Source of the DNA: Metallyticus violacea
Taxonomy: Eukaryota > Arthropoda > Insecta > Mantodea > Metallyticidae
Assembly: GCA_030762175.1 (NCBI GenBank)
Contig: CM060833.1
Span: 6,885,001-6,949,000, forward strand
DNA length: 64,000 nt
Direction: 5' to 3'
The first letter of the stretch is position 1. Every line of letters begins with the position of its first letter. Both the position numbers and the translations under genes were made by a program. Of this stretch, positions 32,037 through 43,738 are shown piece by piece. The notes beneath the pieces were generated by a model that had not been told where the DNA came from, ran no database searches, and saw only the letters and a program-made list of their open reading frames with translations.

Positions 32037-33215
32037 TTTGAATATAGTTACCCTTTATTGCAATACACTTCAAACATCTTTGAATTAACATTTCAAACCC
32101 CCTCCCCAAATAGTCAGAAATTTTGTCTGCAAAATAGGCATAAACAGCATCCATCATTCTTCGTCACACTTAAATTTCCGTCATCGAAGGTCTTTCTTGA
32201 GTTTTGAGAAGAGGAAATAGTCACTAGGAGCTAGATCTGGGCTGTAGTATGGATGGTCCATTTCCTTGAAGCCACATTTCTTCACAACTTCCTTCGCAAC
32301 AAGAGCTGTGTGCACAGGCGCGTTGTCGTGAAGAAGGCGCATACCACCACTCAGCTTTCCTCGCCTTTTCTCTTTGATGGAAGCACGTAGTCTGTGCAGT
32401 GGGCCAGCATAGTACTCCCCATTTACTGTGGTGTTCCTCTCCTTGAAGTCAATGAAGAGTATTCCTTCACAGTGCCAAAAGATTGTGGCCATGATCTTCT
32501 TGGTTGACTGAGTGACCTTGGCCTTTAGAAGCGGTGCTTCGCCACTCCAATGATTCTCTTTTGGACAAGGGATCATAGTTTCATCTCCTGTAACAATGGT
32601 TTGCACAACTTCTCTCTCGTTGCCACGGCAGTTCCAAAAGTGGCTGCCAACAGATGACTCGTTACTGCTTTTGGAATGAGGAAAGAAATTTAGCCACCCA
32701 TCTTGCACTAACCTTATTCATGTTTAAATGTTCATGAATAATTTGAAGTACTGTTCTTTTAGAAAGGCCCAACCTTGCTGCTATTTCTGTAACTTTAAGC
32801 CGCCGGTCTTCCATAATTTCTCCTTACACAAGAGCCATGTTTTCAGGAGTGAGCACCTCCAAGGGCCGACCTGCATTCTCTTCGTCTTCACTGCTTCGAA
32901 AAAGTTTGGTCCATTCTTTTACGGTAGAAAATGAGGGGGTTGCTTCCCCTTATACACTGTCCAATCGCTGTTTAATTTAATATGGAGTAAGTCCTTCTTT
33001 TGTGAAGAACTTAATAACAGCTCGATACTCAATTTTGAACATGTCACAATCTTCTACATATAGCCTTCTTTATGCAACTATATCTGAACAACTGAACACA
33101 GCGGAGCGGAAGTTATAGCTTAATTATTTACTTAACAGATAAGGTATGACACTATTTAAGGTTTTGTGAAGGCGAGAATCCTTAAAGGCGAGGCTGGAAA
33201 CTTATGGACCTACCT
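31946..33215 (-). mobile_element. mariner DD34D element, lineage 1 copy B, both ends present
   Basis: This complete-length mariner element of about 1.27 kb has inverted ends containing GGTAGGTCCATAAGTTTCC (left 31950-31968, right 33196-33214 as reverse complement) and lies between TA dinucleotides. The minus-strand translation gives a helix-turn-helix N-terminus (about 33040-32760), GDETMIPC with the first Asp (about 32590), RLLHDNAPVHTALVAKEVVK with the second Asp, and SPDLAPSDYFLF with the third, exactly 34 residues later. The core is open for 175 codons (32181-32708), but the N-terminal part is in other frames and the end carries an expanded (TA)n (32002-32031). The transposase is therefore inactive, though the ends look mobilisable in principle. 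Confidence 0.92.
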
Positions 33216-33559
33216 GTATGTACGTTGTACGTTTGTCCAGAGATGATTAGCATAATGGGGAGAAAAGAAAAAATATAGATACAGGTTGTATGAAAAGAAC
33301 AAAAATCAAACAAATTTGTAATTTAAGAAAAAGAAAGTATTTTATTAACAGCAAGAAAATAGCGTGTGGAAAGGAAAGTAAAAAAGTGGAGAAGGAGGGG
33401 AAAAAAAACGAAGTTAGGAGGAACTAGAAGCGATGAGGGCAACAAAGATATGGAAAAACAATTGCAGTTTCTATAACAATCTCGTGATGCCTCACAGATA
33501 CGACTTTCATTTGTCTTATTATTCTCTTTTCCTGAAACTTGTAATGCGTGAAACCTTTA
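33216..33559. other. Purine-rich unannotated stretch
   Basis: A-rich and AG-rich sequence (33253-33440), with no gene recognised. Confidence 0.4.
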
Positions 33560-35590
33560 AACCTACTGTGGTCTTAATAATACGGAATGTTGTTTTTATT
33601 TGAAGGATCCTCTTTACGTAGACACTCTGATAACTACTGAACTTAATGACCAATATTATTGCGCAGGTATATAAATTTGAAGAGTCCTCTTTATATAATA
33701 CACAGCGATGATTAGTAAACGATAGAATCAATGTAACTATGTAGATGAATGTGAAGAATCCTTATCGTGTAGGCCACAGTAATAACTAGTGAACTGAACT
33801 TTATATAATTAAATGTGTAATTTTGAAGGAGCTTCTTTATTTAGACGACCATAGTTAGTAAAATACATGACCACTATAATTATATTTTAAATTTGAAAGA
33901 GCCTTATTATTATGTTGACCACATTGACAGCTAAAAACTAAATAATTGTCATAATTTAGTACATAATTTTGTGCAGACCAGTGATAAATATTTAACTACA
34001 CGATCTACGAAACATTGTATTTAAATTTGAAGTTCCTCTTTATGTAAATAGCAAATACTAATAAACTTTATGAACGCTAAACAATATATATAAATGTAAC
34101 ATATCCTCTTTATGTACAGCATAAAGATAACGGGTAAACTATATGATATAATTAAGTGTATACTTTTGAAGGTCCTTCTTTATGTAGAACACTATAACTG
34201 TGAACTAGGTCATTGTCATAATTAAGTGTATAAATTTGAAAGTTCCTCTTTATATAGGCAGCACTGATAACTAGTAAATTATGTAATTGATATAAATTTG
34301 CATAATATTTTATGTAGACCACACTGATAATGAGTTAACTATATGATAGACAAAACAATGTATTTAAATTTTAAAGATCCCATCTATGTGAAACACTATA
34401 ATAACGAGTAATGTATATAATATTACAATTAAGTATATAAATTTGAAGGTTTATTTTGTAGAGCACAACGATAATTGGTAAACTATGTAATAGGCATAAT
34501 TAAGTAAATAAATTTGGATGATCCTTTTATGTAGACCGCACTATAAAATTGAAATAGTTTTGGAGAATCCTCTTTATGTGAACGACAGTGATAAGCAGTT
34601 AACTATTTGATCGACAAGTAAATGTATTTAAGTTTGAAGAATCTTAATTATAATTAGAAAACTATACAATTGGCTTGTATATATAAATTTTAAGAATTCT
34701 CTGATGTAAAGCATAAAGATAATTATAAGGCGATATAATTGACATATTTAAGTATATAAATTTGAAGGAGCATCTTTATGTACACCGCATTGATAACTAG
34801 TAATGTGTATAACTGATATAAATTTGAAGGATCCTCTTCATGTAGACTACGGTGATAAACTGTTAACTATCTGATTGATAAAAAAAAGTGTTTAAATTTG
34901 AAAGGCCCTGTTTATGTATAAGTAAACTATATAAATAAGAATATAATTTTGAAGGACCCTCTGTATGACTGGTAAACTATGTAATTGATATAACTTTGAA
35001 AGTCTTCTTTATGCAGAGCACAATGGTAATTATAAAGCGATATAATTGACATAAATAAATATATAAATATAAAGGACCATCTTTATGTAGACCACATTAG
35101 TAACTAGTAAACTATATAATTTATATGAATTTGAATAATCCACTTTATGTAGACCACGGTGATAAACAGTGAACTAAGTGACCGACAAAAAAAGAATTTA
35201 AATATGAAGGATCCTGTTAATGTGTAACATAATGATAACTAGTACATTTTAAGACCCTCTTTATATAGACCGCATTGAAAACTAGTGAACTATATAATTA
35301 ATATAAAGTTGAAGGATTCTCTTTACGTAGAGCACAATGATTATAAAACGATATATCTGGCATAATTAAATTTGAAGAATCCTCTTTATGTAGAGCACGA
35401 TAATAAACAGTCAATTATGTGATCGACAAAAAGCGTTTGAATTTGAAGAATGCTGTTAATGTGGGACACTACTAGTAAACAATATATTGACTTATAACTT
35501 TTAAGACTCCTCTTTATGTAGGTCACAATAACTAATAAACTTTATATAAATGTTAAGGCTTCTATTTATGTAGAGCAGTGGTAAACTACA
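33560..35590 (+). repeat. Degenerate tandem array of roughly 70-bp units
   Basis: For about 2 kb the phrases 'tataaatttgaagga', 'cctctttatgtagacca', 'gataactagtaaactat' and 'ataattgatat' recur in the same order, every 65-100 bp (most often about 70). There are some 25 or more units, none identical. Many units have internal indels. The array is strongly AT-rich with no coding potential. It looks like an old minisatellite or satellite block, possibly intronic. Confidence 0.85.
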
Positions 35591-35910
35591 TTATGAAGTG
35601 TTTTGCTCTTATTAGGAAGCAGTTTACGCGTTACCTGGTTCAGTTTCTCCACGAGTCAGAACGCGGTTGTAGCAGTTGGGCCGACATCTGCGTGTATCAG
35701 TTCCTGGAACGGGCTGGATGTGGCTATTTTTGGAAAAGATATAGGTGCCGTCTGCAGACGGAATGTTTATTTCGTGGTTACGCCCCCGAAAAGGGTCGCG
35801 CCTGCCTTGCTTTGCAGGGTATCTGAGAATTTCTCACTTCACCAGCGCTACCGCGTTCGATTACCGGCAGGGGCAAGCACAGATTCGTAGTTATCGCATT
35901 CATCGTCTTT
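35590..35910 (+). other. GC-richer open segment of unknown nature
   Basis: Composition rises sharply just after the tandem array, and all three plus frames are open for 60-95 codons (35578-35826, 35603-35890, 35745-35927). None resembles a protein I recognise. A B-box-like 'gcgttcgattaccgg' (35850-35864) suggests it may be a structured non-coding repeat such as a SINE rather than an exon. No splice sites with a strong pyrimidine tract bracket it. Confidence 0.3.
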
Positions 35911-36179
35911 GGGGCTGTTGTTTATGAAAGCAAAGAAAACCTTCTCATCTTTAGCTCTGCATTCCTTCATTTAATTCGCACTTATTTCTCTTCTCATTCT
36001 CTTCCTCCGTTTGTTTGCGTGTATTTCAGGTAGTTGGGGGTGAAGTGAACTTGGTAGACCATTGTGTAGTGCAGATATTGATAAAACAGGAGAAAATTGC
36101 CGTAGGGATCGAACCCTGGACACGTAGTAGCTTACCATCCCCCACTTTCCGTCTTAACTTCTGCCTAATTCATAATTCT

Positions 36180-36390
36180 CTTCGCGCGTTGTTTCTGTGT
36201 CGAATGCTTCCTCCTTTTTTCCTTTTTTATTTCATGTTTTCTCCACCTCCTTTTCTACAGCATCTCTGTACCACACCTTCTTCTGCTCCTCCAGCTTGTA
36301 TCCCATTTTTTCGTCCCAGTTTGTTTTTCCGGTTTCCAAGCTTTCGTTTTTTTTTTTTTTTGTTTTTTTTTTTTTTTTTTTTTTTTTTAT
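36180..36390 (+). repeat. Polypyrimidine-rich tract
   Basis: About 200 bp of mostly C and T on the plus strand, ending in a T run (36350-36389). The long ORFs across it are low-complexity artefacts. Confidence 0.8.
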
Positions 36391-36980
36391 CTTCCACGTT
36401 ATTCGAAGCCGACCTTTTGCTCTTTTGCCTGCAACGTTCTTTGCCTACCTCATGACTATGTCATTTCACAGTTATACTGGGCTCCTTTTTTTCTGCTCTC
36501 CAACAGTGCAGAGCTAGTGACGTTAAACACTCCCAAGTCTGCACTTTTGGCATTCTACATAAAAACGGCCCGGTAAGTATAAAAAGGCGATCCTGTATTT
36601 TTACATAATATAACTGAGAATTTAATACATAGTGAACACTCGACTTAAAATGTGTTTTTCGAAACAAAAAGGAAAGGTAGTAATAGCAGTAATTTGATTA
36701 CAAAGTTTACGATGTAAAATTTTATTACGGAATACAACATCGGAAGATTTCATTATGAATGAGAGTAACAGCAAATAGATACATCTTTTCTGGGAAAAAA
36801 ATAAAAAATTAAAGACACAGACTTCCCTGTAAAAGTCGTGCTGGGAGATCAGCGACTATATTAGTGCACTTCCAATAAAAAGATGACACTTTGATTAGAG
36901 CTTCTCTTTGAAAGTGTGTTACGGCTTACAACGCCCGCTCCCATACGGGTGCGCGTACTGTAGATATATTAAATGTTCTG
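36391..36980. other. Unannotated stretch
   Basis: No gene or repeat is recognised. Confidence 0.4.
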
Positions 36981-37230
36981 AAATTTGAACAGTTGCAGCA
37001 TCCATTGTGCAACCCGGACTTAGTTTAATCGATTTTCACTTGTTTGGAGCTTTGAAAGAACACTTACGAAGTGCGGGAGGAAAAGAGAACATGATAGGTG
37101 GTTATTTTTTATTTTTTTAAGACGTCCATTAGCTTGCAAGTTTTTTGCAAAACAGAACGTATGTTGAAAAATACCTAAATACTTTGTAAAATGTTGTTAT
37201 ACAATTTTCCTCAATTTTAAATAAAGTTCT
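36981..37230 (+). mobile_element. mariner transposase relic, C-terminal part
   Basis: The plus strand reads LEQLQHPLCNPDL in one frame and then LSLIDFHLFGALKEHLRSAG (37018-37080) in another. This is the HPPYSPDLxxxDF block with the third catalytic Asp and the conserved LKxHL segment. The upstream core is absent, and the remaining sequence to 37230 is consistent with the transposon 3' end but has no visible terminal repeat. Confidence 0.7.
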
Positions 37231-38580
37231 TTAAAGTTGGAAACTATTTTATTTCTTTATTTATTATTACTAAATTATTATTTGTTACTAAAGTAGGCAC
37301 TTTTGTTTGTAAGGACAATTTTCATTTTATCTTAATTTATGTTAATGAATTATTTGAAAAATCAGAATGTTAAAACAATCTAATTGAAAAAAAATCCTAT
37401 CTTTCATAACTTTACATTTTATAAAATTCTACAAGAAAACACTATATTTATTCAATAAAAATTTCGAAAGGCATTCTAACGCAAATCCCTTCCTCTTTTA
37501 AAAATTGCTAGTGGTAGAAATATCTGACCACCGTCTGCTTTAGGAAAAGCGCTTTTGTTAGTAGCCCCAGACTTTGGGCACTAATTTTTGGCGATTACTT
37601 TAAGAGGCCCCCACACTTTGCAAGCCAATTTTGAAGCGGTTTGTTGTTGCTATTGATTGCCTTCGCCTGTTGCCTATGCTTTAAGACGACCAGGGTATTT
37701 TTTGCCGTTTTGTTAGGCCGCGCTCAAATCAACTGGGAGGGAATACTTTTCATTACAATAATTAACATTTTACAGTTGATGGTTGTTTACATTAGCAGGT
37801 GTTATTGAAAATAACCGGATTCCGTGTATAACCTTCATCTGCATCCGACCTCGTAACATTACTTTGTGCCGGAGATAATTAGAATTCGAGACTGCACCTC
37901 CCCTCATGTTTGGGTCATCGGCCCTCTAAATACGACACGTAAAATTTCCGCTACCCTAGAAGTATTGATTTTTTCTAAGCGAGCAAGCCATCAGCAATTC
38001 AACTCTTCACACCGACCACGTGATTCCTGCGTCGACAGGCCAAGAAGAAGGCGCGTCGAAATCTACTCGAAGTGTGACGAAAAAGCGAAGACAAAGTGAT
38101 GCCAAACGACGTGAACTGCCTCCTTATATACTGCCGTGAAAAATCACCTCCACGTGGTTTACTAACGCCCACGGGGTTCACAAATGTAAGTTCACGCTAT
38201 CTGCAACGATTTAAAAAGTTGGAAATGCACAGAAAGGATTGACTCGCTCAAAACTGAATTATGTCATGAGACGCGAAAATCAGCGTCCTGAAGCGACCAA
38301 GTACAAATCATAATTACTCTCCGCCTGACGCTTGATCATTAAAAAGAATAAGCTGGCCTTTTGAGTACATGTTTTGTTACATTTGCTAGTTCATCTTCTT
38401 GAAATCCTTTTCTACTGTTTTCCTATATTGGCAAATATGTGTTACTCAAAAACTGTTGTCATTATGAGAAGCCGTATGACCAAAGGTGTTGCATTACTAA
38501 CGAAAATAATGTTTAATAAAAATCCAATTACACATTTTTGTAATGTACTCATCATATCGTTCTTGTAACTTCTGTTAACG
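37231..38580. other. Unannotated stretch
   Basis: AT-rich to 37600, then more mixed. The ORF at 37866-38099 is rich in Arg, Ser and Lys but matches nothing recognised and has no convincing splice sites. Confidence 0.35.
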
Positions 38581-39095
38581 GCATGACCACTCCTAGTACT
38601 GTTAATAAAGGTGGTCAAGTATGAGCTTATTTATCTATATTCGTTGTTCTAAGTCATGATAACCTCTAGTATTAATAGTACTGTTAATAAAGATGGCCAT
38701 GTATCAGCTGATTTATCTATATTCGTTGTTCTAAGTCATGGCCACCTCTAGTATTAATAGACTGTTAATAAAGATGGTCATGTATCAGCTGATTTATCTA
38801 TATTCGTTGTTCTAAGTCATGGCCACCTCTAGTATTAATAGACTGTTAATAAAGATCGGTCATGTATCAACTGATTTATCTATATTCGTTGTTCTAAGTC
38901 ATGGCCACCTCTAGTATTAATAGACTGTTAATAAAGATCGGTCATGTATCAACTGATTTATCTATATTCGTTGTTCTAAGTCATGGCCACCTCTAGTATT
39001 AATAGACTGTTAATAAAGATCGGTCATGTATCAACTGATTTATCCACATTTGTTGTTTTAAGTCATGGCCACCTCTACAATAAATAGTACTGTTA
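38581..39095 (+). repeat. 82-bp minisatellite, about six copies
   Basis: The anchor 'tcgttgttctaagtcatg' recurs at 38641, 38723, 38804, 38886 and 38968, with a variant at 39050 (spacing 81-82 bp). The middle units are almost identical ('gactgttaataaagat', 'ggccacctctagtattaata'). The outer units are diverged, the usual pattern of ongoing homogenisation in the centre. Confidence 0.95.
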
Positions 39096-39690
39096 AACCC
39101 AGTCTTCATAAGGCCACGCAACTATATTATTTTCTGCTTAATTCTGAAACTCGCTTTGATTCGCAGAAAACGGAGAAATGATGCTATGAGAAAAATGTTT
39201 TGAACGTTGAATCTTGTACGTACAAGCAACAAGCCGAGCTTCAGGTGTTAAGGGAGTGTCAGCAAGTGTAGAATGTACTTTACGTAACACACAAAGCAGC
39301 CAGGCTCACAACGCACACTTAAGTGACGTCACAGTTGATAAAGGATTCCCACATCGTGCACACCTGATATGGGTTACAAGGTGTTTAGAAAACTGTGTAA
39401 CATTCCCCTGGAATAAAGCTTATTTAATGAGATAAAAAGCGAAAGACGACAGTGGTCTGCAAAGTTCTGGGCCTTGAGCATAGGTAGCCATGCAATTGCC
39501 AAAATAATTTATTATTACGTTGGCACACTTATCTTAAGTATTTATTTGAAATATCGAGTCTTTGTTTCTATTAGTTAACTATAAAATTGAATTTCATGAA
39601 GCGATAAAGTTATGTAACAGCAGGATTAACTCGAAAGGAAGTTTATGCTAAATTTATAAACGGTTGTGGGAACTGTTTTCCTTTATTTTC
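39096..39690. other. Unannotated stretch
   Basis: No gene or repeat is recognised. Confidence 0.4.
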
Positions 39691-40350
39691 AAAGATTAAA
39701 AAATTGACTTTTGAAAAAGAACATAGCCGCCGCACTAGCAGTGAAGATAACCCATATAAAGAACATCCAAAAGTGGAACAACGGCAGAATTCATAAAAAA
39801 TTCAGGATACGAATTCAAGTCCATGAAATTACTGACGCTATAGACATTTTAAAGGAATGTAGGTTATATTTTGACATAGAGATAAAAAACAATTCCTTCC
39901 CATGAAAATATGGCAACAATGTTTGAACTTCGACACCAGAATCGAAACAACAGTCGAAACAGTGGATAGAATCCGCCAAAGAAGCTAAAGTCAATTCCAT
40001 ATGTGACTTCAGTTTTAGTCATTTAATACAAATGGATGAAATAATTCAATAGAAAAGATCCGGTTTGGAGAGGGAATTTTTGTTTTTCATCAAGTAAGTG
40101 CGCCCACATACACAATTGTTTTAGTGATGGGAAAATTGAGAAAATAAAGAATGAATTTTTGGGGCATCCGCCCTATTCCCCATATTTGACGCCCCTGACT
40201 TGCGTCTGTTTCCAAAGTTCAAACTTTTTCTTGCTGGTCAATTTTTTTACCAAATTAAGAGGCGTTTGGGGCTTTTAGGAGTGTTTTGCTAAATTTCCGA
40301 AATTACATGCCTATGAACACTTACTCACTGCACAAACCATTTTCTAATAT
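39691..40350 (+). mobile_element. mariner-type transposase relic
   Basis: Heavily decayed plus-strand transposase. KRTYSRRTSSEDNPYKEHPK (from about 39714) corresponds to the linker after the helix-turn-helix. A VETVDRIRQ region lies near 39955. VFHQVSAPTYTIVLVMGK (40085-40138) is the second-Asp block with Val replacing the catalytic Asp. The GHPPYSP-like block follows at about 40165-40200 in a different frame. Multiple frameshifts and stops are present. Confidence 0.62.
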
Positions 40351-40849
40351 TCATATAGACCATCTATGTGTGCGATAATAAACTTCCTTCATTTTCCTTT
40401 CACCCCTCCGCCAGTATTCTTTCATTATATGGCTCGCCGTGTCCTTGGCTTTATGCACCCTCTACGCTGGTTCCTTATGGTCGGGCCATTATTTCTTGAG
40501 CCACCCAGTGCAACAAACCAAAAATTGAAAAACGTGCCACTTTAATAAACAAAATCGTATTCTTAAACTAAAACCTGAACAAACCAAATATTAACTAGGG
40601 CCAGATTTTGTAAAAAGGTGACGAATCATTACATAAAAATTTAACTAATTTAAAAGGTTTAACAGCCCGGAAGGTAAGGCAAAATACCTTTTCTATCTGG
40701 GTGGATATGTTTAATAGTCGGGTAGAAATGAACGTGTTTCTTACATTTGAAGTCGGTAGGGCCAGCTTTTATTTTGCCTTGTTAATCTATTTTGGCTTCT
40801 GTTGTCCATTTTAAGGTTAAAAACCTTTATGCTTGGTTTTGAAAGATAA
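40351..40849. other. Unannotated stretch
   Basis: No gene or repeat is recognised. Confidence 0.4.
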
Positions 40850-41680
40850 TATTGTTTTACATTTACTTCTTTTCAAGCAGTCAAAAACGTTCTTCTCAAA
40901 GCTCTTTAAACAGCGGAACCGCCATTAGTGAAAGGAACGCAAGGTTACCTCGGGTATACGAATACCAGGAAATAAAGAGGACGAGGGAAGTACTGTAGTT
41001 TTGAATGGTCCTGGCGAATGATCTTGTATCGATATGCGCGAGACAATTCTAGGAAATTTGTGGTGGGGGTAACTTCTCAGCTGCATAAATGTAACAAACA
41101 ATTGCAAGCGAGAAAGATGAGGGCGGTACAGCGGTACAATAAACCGTCACTACAGTGTTTTCAGTACGGAAGTAAGAGAGATACCAGCCTGGTTCCGCTT
41201 TAAACCCTTAAACAGAAAATGAACTCGACCAGAAACCACTGCGTATCTTTTGCTCATTCGCCAGAACTATTCAAAGCTACTTTGTCTTCATCAACATTTT
41301 CATAATGTCCTGAAAGATGAATGTTCTGTTGTAACGGGTATGAGTCCTTCCGAAATAGCTTGTGTTAAATATGCTCCTAACACTTTAGTGGAAGTAGAAC
41401 GTTCTTTTTCCATGATGAAAAATGTTCTCTCTGACAAGCGGCTGACTATGACAGTTAATACCTTGAAAAAACAACTTGTTGTTGCTTGTAACCAAGAAAA
41501 GTAAGCTTAAATACTTTAGTTGTGTGATAAAGATATTATTGAGTATCTTAAATACCTATTTTCATTGATAATGAATGATATTACTCTGTTTTTATGTTTA
41601 ATAAATGCCTTTTTCAATTATATCACTGCCTATTTTAACCAAAATAAATGCCTGAACTTCTGGGCTCTGATAATGACATT
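40850..41680 (+). mobile_element. hAT transposon fragment, copy 2
   Basis: Plus-strand 41250-41504 encodes a hAT C-terminus with CVKYAPNTLVEVERSFSMMK followed by NVLSDKRLTMTVNTLKKQL. This is the dimerisation domain, and it ends at a stop. It is the inverted counterpart of 7637-8515 and reads further (84 codons against 67). The catalytic core is missing. The segment ends after 'gaacttctgggctctgataa'. Confidence 0.87.
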
Positions 41681-42544
41681 TGAGCATCATTGGAATAAAT
41701 TTACTGTCCTTTAAAGAGATTATGTTGAAAAATAAAATAATTATGGTGTGGCCAAGACCGCCATGGTATAGAAAGGACATATAAGAAAGACTATGAAGAA
41801 AAGGAGAAAAAGAATGAAAGAAAGAAAGTAGAAGACTCTCACAAGCTGTTAATAAGAACTTGCCATGATTTGCTCTTTTCCTGTGTCGGTCTGGCAATGA
41901 GAGTGAAGGTCGAATCATTTCGGGCAGGGAAGTCAGTAATTAATAAGATCCAGCAAATCCAAGTCGTGTATGAACCTTGAGGCCCCATCACAATGATGAT
42001 ATGGTGGGCGTAGCGCGCTCTGCAGGGCCGAACTGTAATGCAACGTTTGAAGGCCAAACAGCGGCATGTTTTGTTTGGTTTCTACACTGTTGATCAGACC
42101 TCTTGCAAGAGGTCTCGGTCGAGGTGCGTTTCATCGAGGTCACACCTGAAAGAAGAGCGACTCTCCCGGAACTGATAGAAGTTTCCGATTGAGGGTTCAA
42201 TAAAACAGAACTTTCCAATGATTTTGTTTGACTTTAAGTGTGGATTATGTGATTAATTTGAACGTTTTATAATATACGGTCTTCTTGCCTCACCTGCCGC
42301 ATGTTTTTCTGTTCGTTCGCCATGTTTGAGGTATGAAAATTTCCCTTAAAACTGAGAGCTAAAGTCATCAAAGCTAATGGCTGAAAAACGTTGGTGAAGA
42401 ATTGTTTTAAAAGAATTTGGAAGGGATGTTGAAATTTAAATGTTGGAAGGTTTTACAGCAATAAACATACAGTTGAAAATCATGCTAAAATATACAAATG
42501 GGTATTTATGAGTACTGTTAAAAAAACTGGACAATGGTTCTTTT
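41681..42544. other. Unannotated stretch
   Basis: No gene or repeat is recognised. An AG-rich patch lies at 41785-41835. Confidence 0.4.
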
Positions 42545-43286
42545 TATAACATATCTTTACTCGTCCTCATAACTTTGATGATCTTTCTCAAAGTAGTCCC
42601 TGTTGGATGCAAAGCATCAGTCCCAGCGTTTCTGTCAGCCTTCAAAGACAAATTGGGAACTATTTTTGACAGGTCCTTTAGAATCGCCTCAGCAACTTTA
42701 ACCACTGGAAAAGATCTCCCAAGAAGGTGTTTCTTCAATTTTGGGAAAAGGAAAAAGTCACACGTGGGTCTAAATCTGGACTGTAGAGAGGATGAGGGGC
42801 ACATTTCATATTGATTTTTGTGAGATGTTCAGCAACCACATTTGCAATGTTCGGCTGTGTATTATCGTGGTACAGCATCGAGGTCTTGCAGAGTTTTCAG
42901 GGCATCTTTGTAATATTGCCTAGTCACAGTTGTGTATGCAGGTACGACATGTGTTGGCAATAATGGATATTTCCATACAGAGCTTTAAAAAAAAAAAAAA
43001 AAAAAAAAAAAACTCTACATGCAATCTTCGCGCAACCCACCGTGCACAAGCACCTCTCATGTGCAACTTCTCAGTTACCAACGTGTGGGCAGTATTCAGA
43101 ATTTCTGAAATGTTCTTAATATTATGTGACCATTTTCCGCTGCTGTTTTCTTCCGTTAGAGCACAAACTGGAGCGGCGAGTCCACCTCTCTTTGAAATTG
43201 ATGGCATCCCTTAAATCATTTTCATAAGGAAGAACAAACGCTTAATAAGTCTCCTGTAACATGGCATAGGCCTCAGTTGAACAAGT
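42545..43286 (-). mobile_element. mariner relic, third lineage, copy 2
   Basis: The minus strand encodes CDFFLFPKLKKHLLGRSFP (about 42710-42770), the segment right after the third catalytic position, where the catalytic residue's context is altered (RPTCDFF). Upstream on the minus strand are a broken second-Asp region (about 42870) and an AYAMLQETY helix-turn-helix remnant near 43262. A poly(A) run at 42986-43012 has expanded inside. It aligns with 1-640 and 53590-54260. Confidence 0.75.
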
Positions 43287-43535
43287 CGGCCCTGGTGGTG
43301 AAGTGGTAACCATACTCACCTTCTAAACTCAAGATCAAGGGTTCGATCCCGGCCAGGATCGATGGATTTCGGGCGCAAAAATTCTAAGTATAACTTATTT
43401 CGGAAGGGAAGTTAAGCCGTGGGTCCCATGTTGTACATTTACAGCACGAAAAAGAACCTCAAGCATGAAAAAAAAAAGGCCTCTGAGCAAAATTTGTCGG
43501 CCGTTTCACGCCCTGAGTTGAATGGGACGCTTTTT
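43287..43535 (+). mobile_element. SINE-B
   Basis: Head GTCGGCCCTGGTGGTGAAGT, B-box GGGTTCGATCCCGG (43339-43352), core present. Its 3' hairpin is cut off at 'gggacgct', where a SINE-A in the opposite direction begins. Confidence 0.88.
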
Positions 43536-43544
43536 TATGAAATA

Positions 43545-43738
43545 GCTTTTTTTTTACTACTGAGGCACCACAGGTGGTGGACACTGATGATACATGAGAT
43601 GAAATGATATATTGGGAAAGGATTTTTAAGGAAGGAAATGTTCCAGGTCTAAGTTTAGAGTACCTCCCCGGCATTTGCCATTTATGAAGGCTGAGGAAAA
43701 CCTAGAAAAACCCCAGTGAGGCAGGACGGTCCTGGTGC
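43545..43738 (-). mobile_element. SINE-A, 5'-truncated
   Basis: A SINE-A on the minus strand from 'tactactgaggcaccacagg' to 'caggacggtcctgg'. The tRNA head, including the B-box, is missing. It abuts a SINE-B head to tail, so the two may have recombined or one inserted into the other. Confidence 0.85.

Noticed and set aside
31946..33215. Domesticated transposase gene (SETMAR-like fusion) in mariner copy B
   Set aside because: The N-terminal part is frameshifted, there is no adjoining host domain or splice structure, and the terminal repeats are still attached.
35603..35890. Possible host exon in the GC-rich segment
   Set aside because: Three frames are open equally, there is no protein similarity I recognise and no convincing splice sites. 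It is kept only as an unexplained segment.
36009..36070. Acceptor TTTCAG at 36004-36009 as the next C1-gene exon
   Set aside because: The following residues (VVGGEVN) begin with the expected Val but no Cys occurs at the seventh position, so the C1 domain would not be completed.
36015..36517. ORFs of 146 and 106 codons on the plus strand
   Set aside because: They run through a polypyrimidine tract and a T run, so the Phe/Ser/Pro-rich peptides are low-complexity artefacts with no domain.
33560..39095. CRISPR-like array
   Set aside because: The repeats are degenerate or contiguous tandem units without constant repeats and unique spacers, and the DNA is eukaryotic.
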